Shown here piece after piece: positions 41,748 through 52,200 of a stretch of 64,000 nucleotides of DNA. Position 1 is the stretch's first letter; each line of letters starts with the position of its first letter. The notes beneath the pieces were generated by a model. That model was not told where the DNA came from. It searched no databases and was given only the letters and a program-made list of their open reading frames with translations. The translations under genes and the position numbers were made by a program. The stretch covers positions 1,723,364-1,787,363 of the forward strand of contig OY754978.1 in the NCBI GenBank assembly GCA_963576475.1, read 5' to 3'. This stretch comes from Molanna angustata. Lineage: Eukaryota > Arthropoda > Insecta > Trichoptera > Molannidae.

Positions 41748-43527
41748 TTGTGGCTAACACTAAACTCTCCATACCATAGTAAGCGTTCATTTGTTCTTCT
41801 TGAAAAGTTGACTAAATTCATTTTTATGAAGAACATTTATATTATAATTTCATTTGCGGATGATACTTCAATAACCATAAGCGGACATACCTGGCAAGAA
41901 ACTTTTGTCAAAGCAGATAGGTGTTTAAGAATTGTAAAATCTTGGTTGAATGAAAGTCTATTATCTCTTAATTGTGATAAAACGATGTATATAACATATT
42001 CAAATACACAAAGATCAGCGCCTGATGGTAGTGATTCACATACTTTGCGATTCCATAATGTTGGTTGTGATAGCACATGCTATAGATGCTCAGAGGTAAA
42101 AGCGGTCAACTCCACGAAATACTTAGGCATTACTATTGACTCTTATTTAAGGTGGGACAAACATATAGATTATGTATGTAAAAGAATTCGATACTTGGTG
42201 TACGTTTTCAAAAGATTGGTTGGTATTGTCAAAACAGATTTAGTCAAAATGACATACTACTGCTTAGTGCAATCGATTTTAACATATGGTATGATGGCTT
42301 GGGGTGGAGTTATCCAAAAAATGTTAGTAAAAAAAATCTACCAGAAACCAATTAGATTCTCAACTCGCAGCTATTTGAAGATAGCAAACTCCTAGATCTG
42401 AGGAAACTCTACATAATCCAATGTCTTAAATTTATCCATAAGAGGCCTCATTTATTCAATCTAAACACACAGAACAGAGTCAGCCAGCGATTAAATAATA
42501 TGTACAAGGTCCCTAATTATAAAAGGAGAAGGACACAAAGACACGCTGTATTTGTTGCACCTAGAACATTAAATAAATCATCCAACTCTTTAAAGGCAAT
42601 CAAGAATCATAAAACTTTTATCAGACATATAAAATCTTGGCTACTCCAGACCAATGTAATGTGCAAGAGTATTTGTTGTGATTTTGATTTTTATTACTCG
42701 ATTTTTTATTTTTGTTTGTTTGTTAATTAATTCATTTATCTTTCAAATTAAATTGTGATTGTTGACTGCTTGTATTATCTGAGTTGATAAATGAATCATA
42801 CTTTTTGGTTCTTGTCTCCTGACTCTGCTTCTATTATTTTTCTTTTATTTTTATATAAGTATTTTTTTTTCTACTACAGATTTTACTTGTTGGTGTTACA
42901 ACTCTATAAAAATTTATTCCGAATTTATTAATATTAATCTACTCCTCCTTATTATAATTTGTATTTATTTGTTTCTTACTTGTTGGGTTTTCAATTTAGT
43001 GCACTTATGTCTTTCTTTTTCTCAATATTCTGCTCTTGTGTAAAAGTTCAATGATTTTTTTATATTATTCTTATTATTATTTTTTTAATCATTATTGGAA
43101 ATTCTCAATTTTAACTAGAAAGTGTAGATTGACTGCGACATGCATATCCTTGTACTTGCCAAGTATTGTTACTATCGACTGCGGGTATAATATTTGGTAG
43201 CACCGCTGTCAGTCTGCTGATTCATGTAAACTTATTGATGTTTCGTATATAAATATGTGTATGTATATTTTTCATATATAATTTGTATACTTTATATTTT
43301 TTGCACTTGTTTCCTGCCTAAGCAATTTGCTATATTTTATTTTAATAAATAACTAATGTTACTAACGAAATAATTTTGAATATTTTTAATTGGTATACCC
43401 ACAGACAGGCTATGCCTTGTGGGATTTTTGTGTGTACGGTTGATTTATTGTGATTGATATTATGTTTATGTATATTGTATGTTAACCGTGTACCAAATCT
43501 TAAATAAATAAATAAAAAAAAAAAATT
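41748..43527 (+). mobile_element. Jockey-like non-LTR element, 5'-truncated
   Basis: Begins just before the RT catalytic motif FADDTSI and continues with SLNCDKTMYI, KYLGITID and the thumb region (VQSILTYGMMAWGG). The frame changes near 42390, and the C-terminal part resumes with YKRRRTQRHAVFVAPRTLN and FIRHIKSWL to a stop at 42728. An 800-bp 3' UTR with cagacaggctatgccttgtg follows, with an A-rich end at 43500-43527. The 3' UTR motif recurs near 55210. Confidence 0.75.
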
Positions 43528-43880
43528 TGATTCTTAAACAAATATAAGATTCCTAGAGGACAAAAGTTTTAAAAATACACCATACACACAAAAACATTGT
43601 CACGAAACTCATAATATGCACTTTTTACATGATACCTGTTGAGAAATTTTAAGTAAAATTGCATTACTAGCAAGATGAGCTTATATGATACAGTGTATCA
43701 ATGTTAATGAGGCGATGTATGTGTCAAGATAGAAGAATGTGGTGATCGGTTCCTTGATGAAGATAGAAATGGAGAATAAAAAAATACACTTGTCTGACAC
43801 ATACAATATCAATATGAAGTTGATCACTCAATTTACCCTTATAGAAGCTATTTTACTTCTGTTATAATGTTCTGTTGTTT
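43528..43880. other. Intergenic DNA with dispersed-repeat pieces
   Basis: Phrases such as tgatacctgttgagaaattt recur near 45888, so both are parts of an unclassified repeat. No gene seen. Confidence 0.4.
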
Positions 43881-43884
43881 GCTT

Positions 43885-44337
43885 TTAATAAAATGCGACA
43901 GATTATTCTGCGATGAAAATCTTAACCTGAAACTTCGACAACGGCTGGCTAAATGTTACATAATATGGTCAGTCCTACTGTACGGAGTGGAATCGTGGAC
44001 CATCAAAGTGAGTTGCATGAACCAGCTGGAGGCGCTCGAGATGTGGATATGGTCAGCAACACAATAATTTTTCAAAGAGCTACAGTGAATAGAGAGCTTC
44101 TGACTAATATCAAAATCAGAAAGATATCGTATTTGGGTCATGTGCTTAGAGGAGAAAAATATGAATTGCTCCACTTGATCCTTATGGGCAAGATAGAGGT
44201 GTTGGAAGGAGACAAATTTCCTGGCTCCGCAATATACGCGACTGGACGGGCATAAGAAGTGTTGGAGAGCTGTTTCGGGCTGCCCAGGACAAGGACGCTT
44301 TCTCTCGGGTGATAGTCAACGTTTGGGGGACCTGACA
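43885..44337 (+). pseudogene. RTE-clade reverse transcriptase, 3' end
   Basis: Reads LRQRLAKCYIIWSVLLYGVESW, split between frames at about 44060, then SYLGHVLRGEKYELL and a final IRDWTG-RSVGELFRAAQDKD segment ending at TGA near 44337. The last 113 bp of this coding end are repeated many times downstream. Confidence 0.75.
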
Positions 44338-45358
44338 TGACACAATATACGCGACTGGACGGACATAAGAAGTGTTGGAGAGCTGTTTCGGGCTGCCCAG
44401 GACAAGGACGCTTTCTCTCAGGTGATAGTCAACGTTGGGGGGACCTGACATGACACAATATACGCGACTGGACGGACATAACAAGTGTTGGAGAGGTGTT
44501 TCGGGCTGCCCAGGACAAGGACGCTTTCTCTCGGGTGATAGTCAACGTTGGGGGGACCTGACATGACACAATATACGCGACTGGACGGACATAAGAAGTG
44601 TTGGAGAGCTGTTTCGGGCTGCCTAGGACAAGGACGCTTTCTCTCAGGTGATAGTCAACGTTGGGGGGACCTGACATGACACAATATACGCGACTGGACG
44701 GAGATAAGAAGTGTTGGAGAGCTGTTTCAGGCTGCCCAGGACAAGGACGCTTTCTCTCGGGTAATAGTCAACGTTGGGGGGACCTGACATGACACAATAT
44801 ACGCGACTGGACGGACATAAGAAGTGTTGGAGAGCTGTTTCGGGCTGCCCAGGACAAGGACGCTTTCTCTCAGGTGATAGTCAACGTTGGGGGGACCTGA
44901 CATGACACAATATACGCGACTGGACGGACATAAGAAGTGTTGGAGAGCTGTTTCGGGCTGCCCAGGACAAGGACGCTTTCTCTCAGGTGATAGTCAACGT
45001 TGGGGGGACCTGACATGACACAATATACGCGACTGGACGGACATAACAAGTGTTGGAGAGCTGTTTCGGGCTGCCCAGGACAAGGACGCTTTCTCTCGGG
45101 TGATAGTCAACGTTGGGGGGACCTGACATGACACAATATACGCGACTGGACGGACATTAGAAGTGTTGGAGAGCTGTTTCGGGCTGCCCAGGACAAGGAC
45201 GCTTTCTCTCGGGTGATAGTCAACGTTGGGGGGACCTGACATGACACAATGTACGCGACTGGACGGACATAAGAAGTGTTGGAGAGCTGTTTCGGGCTGC
45301 CCAGGACGACGCTTTCTCTCGGGTGATAGTCAACGTTGGGGGGACCTGACATGACACC
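44229..45358 (+). repeat. 113-bp minisatellite derived from RTE 3' coding end
   Basis: Ten copies start at 44229, 44342, 44455, 44568, 44681, 44794, 44907, 45020, 45133 and 45246. The unit includes caatatacgcgactggacgg, gtgttggagagctgtttcgg and gctgcccaggacaaggacgc. Copies differ by only a few substitutions; the last one has a 3-bp deletion. The array ends at the element's own tail (aaagaagaagaaga). Since 113 is not a multiple of 3, the antisense open frames cycle through frames. Confidence 0.95.
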
Positions 45359-45359
45359 A

Positions 45360-46136
45360 AAAGAAGAAGAAGATATACATTTATTTCACATTGATATTGC
45401 AGACCATATATTTTTTTCTTTGAATTTTGACAATCCTTGAATGCATTTTTGATGAGTGTATTTTTGTTGTATCAAAATTCTGGAAAACCTTGATTTTCCA
45501 GACCGTGAAGCATTTTGAAATTTCGGACAGAAATTAATATATAGGTATGTATGGAAAACTTATCAGCTCTAAGTTTATGAATTTTACATATATATTATGA
45601 TATCAATATGAAGTCAATCGGACTTATAGTTTAGGCTGAAGAGAGGGCTCAAAAAATAAACAACGTTAATGATGAATTCATTGAGAAGAAATCAAAAGTT
45701 GTCTATGGAAAAATAATCAGCTCTACGTCTATGCACTTTACACATATGATGTTAAAATGAAGTCGATCGGACTTATAGTTTGGGCTGTAGAGAGGACAAA
45801 AAAAGGATAATCCGTACGGCGTACGCCGTAAGCCATACATATATACATATCACGACGAAACTCACAGTGTGTACTCTCTACATGATACCCGTTGAGAAAT
45901 TGATGTAAAAAAATACGCTTAAAAATTGTGAAATCATGACTCTCCACTATTCCATAGTGTGGAGAGTAAAAAAGTTTCTATACATTGTTGTGTCTATAAG
46001 TAAATACTATTATAATAGAATGTTTTTAAGATGAAGCTCAACATTTTCTCATTATGAAATAAAACACAAATCAAACATTGTATTCTTTAATTACATTTTG
46101 TTGTAATGGTATTAATAAAGAGATTACAAAATATTA
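45360..46136. other. Spacer downstream of GST-2
   Basis: AT-rich. Two blocks (45570-45625 and 45735-45795) repeat each other around aatatgaagtcaatcggact / aatgaagtcgatcggactta and ttatagtttgggctg. No gene seen. An attaaa on the minus strand near 46090 may be the GST-2 poly(A) signal. Confidence 0.4.
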
Positions 46137-46269
46137 TTATAAATTTAGTTTATTTTCTTGCATTTTGTTAGAAAGAAATTCAAATAGCTCTCTTTGTCCC
46201 AAATCGTTGCATTTCTTATAGCACGGCATTGCTCTGCAATTATCTACCCATAGCATCAAACGTGGATAT
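46137..46269 (-). CDS. GST-2 terminal exon
   Basis: A 133-bp exon after acceptor ctttgattttag. It encodes 43 residues after the split Arg codon, starting YPRLMLW, with Cys-rich CRAMPCYKKC, and TAA at 46137-46139. It is five codons longer than the GST-1 terminal exon. Confidence 0.86.
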
Positions 46270-49200
46270 CTAAAATCAAAGAGAATTATACTTAAATATT
46301 TATTAAAAATCACAATAAATTGGAACATGATCTATATGGCGCTCAAAGAAAAGTGTGGAAAATGCTTAAAAATCAACGCAAACCTATCAATGAATATTCT
46401 CAAACTACTAAAATTTCAATCGATGAGTGGGAAAGATATTTTGAACGGCTTTACTCCAACGAACCAGAACAAGAAAATCAGACAATTCAAAGAACAATAG
46501 AAGAAACTATAACTGATACAGAAACATTGAAACATATAAAGAAACTTAAAAATAGGAAGGCCCCTGGAATTGACAACATATCCAATGAACTAATAAAATA
46601 CTCTGGCATGGAATCAGGAAAAGATATCCAAAAGTTATTTAATAAAATATTAGCAGCTGGCAAAATACCACAAGAATGGAGAACAAGCATAACAATTCCC
46701 ATATTCAAGAAAGGGCAAAAGAAGAACCCTGAGAACTATAGAGGTATATCGTTACTATGCACAATGCTTAAGTTGTTTACGAGTATACTGAAAACAAAAC
46801 TTGAGCAAAAAATAAGCAATAGGGAAGAACAACAGGGTTTTCGACGAAATCGCTCAACTACTGATGCAATCTTCATTCTGAGACAGATTAAAGAAAAGGC
46901 AATAGAGTATAACAAAGTAGCTTTCATGTGTTTTGTGGATTTGACTAAAGCGTTTGACAGGGTGTTGCTAAAAGATATTGTATGAATACTACAGGAAAGG
47001 GGAATATCCAACATACACATTAGTTAAGACTGTTCAAGATCTGTATACCAATTGCAAAACACAAATTAAGGTAAATAATGAGTTGTCTAGTGAAATCCAA
47101 GCAAGCAATGGTATAAGGCAGGGAGACAGTCTAAGCCCGTTTCTGTTCAATATCATAATGGACGAAATCATAGAAGACTTTCTATGATATTTCTAGACAT
47201 TCTTTTATTTGATACTGTTCATAGTGTATGTCTTGTTTATATTTAAGTTTGAGTGTTCTGTGAATACAAATATGGCACAAATCATACAATATTGTGTGAA
47301 TTGCCTAATAAAATAAAAAAAATAAAAAAATCATAGAAGAGGTGGCTGGCTTGGGACTAGGGTATAAAATGGGTGGCAAAATTGTTAATGTTATCTGTTA
47401 TGCAGATGATGCGGTGATAATAGCTGAAACTGAGAATGACTTGCAAATAATGTTGAACAAATTCCATGTGGTATCACATGGCTGTATCAGTCAGTAAAAC
47501 AAAAAGTATTACTATATCCAAACAACCTTCAAGGTGTAAGCTAACTGTTGATGATAAGCCCGTGGAACAAGTAATGAGTTTCAAATATTAAGGAGTAGAG
47601 ATCTGCAGCCATAACTACTTATACACTGAAGTCCGCGAACAAGTCAATAAAGCATCTGTCGTATCTGGATGTCTGAAAAATATGATCTGGAAAAATAAAC
47701 ACATGCGTATTGACAGTAAGGTATAAAACATGTGTGCGACCGATCATGACGTATGCTGTGGAAACGCGAGCAGATACTGTACGAACCAAGGGGCTCCTAA
47801 GGACAACGGAGATGAAGGTCCTAAGGTCAATCACTGGTAAAACTCTCCGAGATCGTGTTCGCAATGTTCAAATAAGGAAAACATGTGGAATACAGGACAT
47901 CGTTCGATGGAGTAGATCCAGAAGAAGGCATTGGAGGGACCACGTAGCCAGGATGGACAGTGATCGGCTTGCAAATATAGCAGCAAATGAAATTCCTTCT
48001 GGCCGCCGCCTGCCCGGTAGACCACCCAAGAGATGGAAGGATAGCTGGACTTCGTCATCCCAGGAGGCATAGTTTCTGAAGAACAGACTAACTAGGTCTA
48101 CTAAACGAAGAAGAAGAAGAAGAATAAATTGGTTCAGTGTTGGAACAAATACTTTCCTCACTTCATACCTTTCCCCTACCCCTCAAGATAATTTTTTTCA
48201 TTAATTTTGAATTTATTACCTCTAAATTTATTACCATTAAATTCATTACCATAAGATGTTGGTAAATAAAAAAAACTCAAATGAATTTTTATTGTTCTTT
48301 GGAGATTACATTATAAAAATATGTATCAATTAGTTTTAAAAATTTAATACTCCTTTATTCGGGGGCGCTTTGAAGAATGTGTCTAAGTATTAACAATTTC
48401 GTTTCTGAAAAAGACAAGTTAAGAAATATATTTAAATTTATTTATATATCTCGATATTGATATACAAATACCTATATTACACACTGGCGGGCCTATAGCC
48501 ATTAGGCAATATCTTCCTACCAACCAGTTTACGAATAATAATAATAATAATAAGGACAATTTATAAAGCGCCGTTTAGTGACAACCGTGGTCACCTCAAG
48601 GGCGCTTTCAGTTTGCAAAAAATAATTTAAAATTAGTCCTATAGCTAACACATTGAAAATGGTGAAACATAAAACTTAAAAAAATACAATAAGTTAAAAT
48701 TAAGTTAAAATTAGTCCTATAGCTAACACATTGAGAATGGTGAAATATAAAACTTAAAAAAATACCTAGAAATCACAAATTAATCTTGTTACATAATCCA
48801 GATGAAATTAATTATAAAAAATAGTCGATTCAAAGTAAACTGGCATAATATTTAGTACACATAATATTATTGAACGGATGAAGGACAATCTGGATACGAC
48901 TTGCGGAAAAGATGAGTTTTTAATTTCTTCTTGAATTCATTGATATTTTCGGCACATCTAATATCCATTGGAAGATTGTTCCATGACTTTGGTCCAGAAA
49001 CGCCAAAAGATCGATATAGGTATTTTGGCTTATTTGTGAGATTGGTTTCTACTAGTTTTTTATTGGATTGGGTCATTGATCTTAGCGTACTTTGTTTATT
49101 GTTAGGTGAAAATGGAACACAGAGTTCCGATATATATTCCGGGGCCATGCTATTGAGTGCTTTAAAGACAAGGAGACATGTTTTAAATTCTATACGTTCT

Positions 49201-52200
49201 GGGCTCTTCAGCCAATGAAGTTTGTGAAGTGTTGGTGAGATATGCGAGAAACGATCAATCTGGTAAATATAACGGGCTGCTGCATTGAGGATGAGTTGTA
49301 TTCTATGGATTTGGTATTGCGGTAGGTGTGCTAATATGGCGTTACAATAATCTACACGGGAAACTATTAAAGAATTTATAAGGACCTTAGCAGCATTTGT
49401 CGAGAGACACCTTCGAATAGGTCTAAGTTGTCTGAGAAAGTAACAACTTTGTCTGACTATGGAAGAAATGTGTTTATCCATAGAGAGTGCACTGTCGATA
49501 TGTATACCAAGAAATTTTACGCAGTTAGAAGGAGTAATTTCGACATTTTGAATTACAATGGGGTCATTATTTATGTATTGTTGCCTGCGAGGTGAGGCAA
49601 GCCAAAGGAACTCAGTTTTTGTTGGGTTCAGTTTTAGCTTGTTCTTACACATCCAGGTGGATATCTGATTTATGCATGTGGATACCTCGTGTGTTAAATG
49701 ATATTTAAATTCAGGTGAACAGGACTTGAACAGTATGCGGTCATCTGCATAGGCATGTGTGTTGAAACCAAGATTTTGAACAAGATTTTCCAACTGATTG
49801 GTATATAAATTAAAGAGAATTGGTCCAAGTACAGAACCTTGTGGGACCCCGTATAAGGAGGTAATATTATTTGTGGTACTATCTTTAAATACAACTTTGT
49901 ATTTACGGTCTACTAAGTAGGAAGACAGCCATGCAATGCAGTCATTACCCAAGCCAAATTCATGTCTAAGTTTAGAAAAGAGAATATTATGGTCTACAGT
50001 ATGACAAAATTGTGTTTGCACGTCAACAAAAGATTGAAAGCGAAAAATCAAAGAAAATTTATATTTGACACTAAGATAAGAATTAAAAAAATGACAAATA
50101 CATCGTAGAAAAAAAAGTATTGGATAAGGACAAGGAGAAGAAATCGGGATCAGGTATATAGGGATAAAAAGTCCTTATTTAGTTTTTTCTTAAAAATACA
50201 ATGTTCGTCATCGTCCGAGTTCGATGATTTCTTTTTCATTAGAAAGGTACTTATTACTAATTACTTCTGGAATGGTTCCAACTGAGGATGCTAAGTAGCT
50301 GTGTCTAGCGAATGGAATTTCATACTCACTGCGGAGACATATAGTGTTTTATTTTCATAATAAATTCAAATTTAATTTATAATTATGAACTTATATACAT
50401 ACATACCAACACGCCAAGTCTCTAACGGGGTTAGGAGAAAGAACCGAGCGCCATTCCTTATATTTTTTAACACATTCTTGGCAACCTTTACATACATGCA
50501 TCCTCTCATACATGCTCGTCGATTTTTCAAGCTTCTTCTGTTTCCTTCTTTCAAAATATCATTCATTTGGTCATGCCATCCCTTTAAGCCCCTCAAAAAC
50601 CAAACCCACGTCCAGTGAAAAACATCTATGTAGAACTACGTGAGGGGCGGGGAGCTACACAACTACATCGAGTAGCTTGCCAACGGGTAAAGGGTACAAA
50701 CACACAACACATACATGGATCACACAAAAAACACAAGCCTCGGACAAACAACGCTACCTGGGGAGCGCCAGGGCACGTCCGGAGTTAGCGCTGGGCGTAG
50801 CAGCATGAGAGCCGCTAATGACATGCTGTCGAACAGGCGGACACATGCCGGGACACTCGAAGAAACAACAGCCGAAACCCAACACACCCGACCTGCTGAA
50901 AGTGCTTTGTCGGCAAGTCAACCGACAACCACCAAAGCGGGAAAACCACGACAACGCATGAAATGGACAGATGACATGAACATAAACCTCATGCGTTGCT
51001 ACTACACTATCACACAAGGAGACACACAAATAATTGGATACAGACAGGAGCTACATACACAATTCACCACAATTTATCCAGAACTCTCACACATCACAGA
51101 ACAGCGACTGGCGGACCAGAAAAGAGTTATAATAAACAACAAAAGAATACAACTATCAATACTTGATCAAATAAAACAAGACGCAATCAGAATGAGTAAT
51201 CAAAATAGAATAAGTACATTAACACAAGACATAACAAATACGCAAATAAACCACAACAATCCACAGGAAATATCAATAATACTACAGCAAAATAACACTG
51301 AACAACCAAATATAAACATAACTAACGAATCCACCAATATGAACAATAATACAACAATAAGCCCTAACAACAATGACGAGACCAACGGAGGAACAGAACA
51401 AAACCCAGACACAAAAACACAAATCACAAACACACCAGAACACACAATCGAAATATATAAAGATAGCGACCCCACAACAAGACCACACCTACCAAAGCTC
51501 AAAATCAACAAACAAACCATTAACATGATCAATATTATTAACACAATTCTACATAATATGATTAACACTGAAACAACACTCGAAAAATTACATCTATTAG
51601 TTTACTGTAGCGTATACACCATTATTACACTAAACAAACAAAATATAAACAATAAAACAGAAAACTCCCATAGAACACACAGAAGCACTATACCAGCATG
51701 GCAACACAGAATACAAATCAAAATCAACTCATTAAGAAATGAAATAGGCAAAGTAACACAAAAAATTAAAGATAATCTAAAAAATCCAAGAAAACTACGG
51801 GAAATTGAAACGATTAAAGACAAATACAATGAACACAACCTAACTATACTCCTTGATACGCTAACACAATCACATAGATTAAAACGCTACAAAAAATGCT
51901 ATGACAGGAAAACACACAATCTCAATTTCCTAACAAGCCAAAAAAGCTTCTACAACAACCTAAAAAACAACAATATAGAAATTACAGACGCACCTAAACT
52001 AAATGAAATAGAATCATACTGGGAGAACATTTGGTATGAAAACAAAAAACACAACGAAAATGCCACATGGATAACAGAGGAAGAAAATGACAATAACCAA
52101 TTTCAAAACATGGCCACAATACAAATAAATATAACTGACTTCAAAACTGCTATAAAGAAGACACACAACTGGAAGACACCAGGCATAGATAATATCCAAA

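Noticed and set aside
44182..45352. Series of antisense ORFs with repeated MSGPPNVDYHPRESVLV
   Set aside because: They are the reverse strand of the 113-bp minisatellite derived from an RTE coding end; no independent gene.
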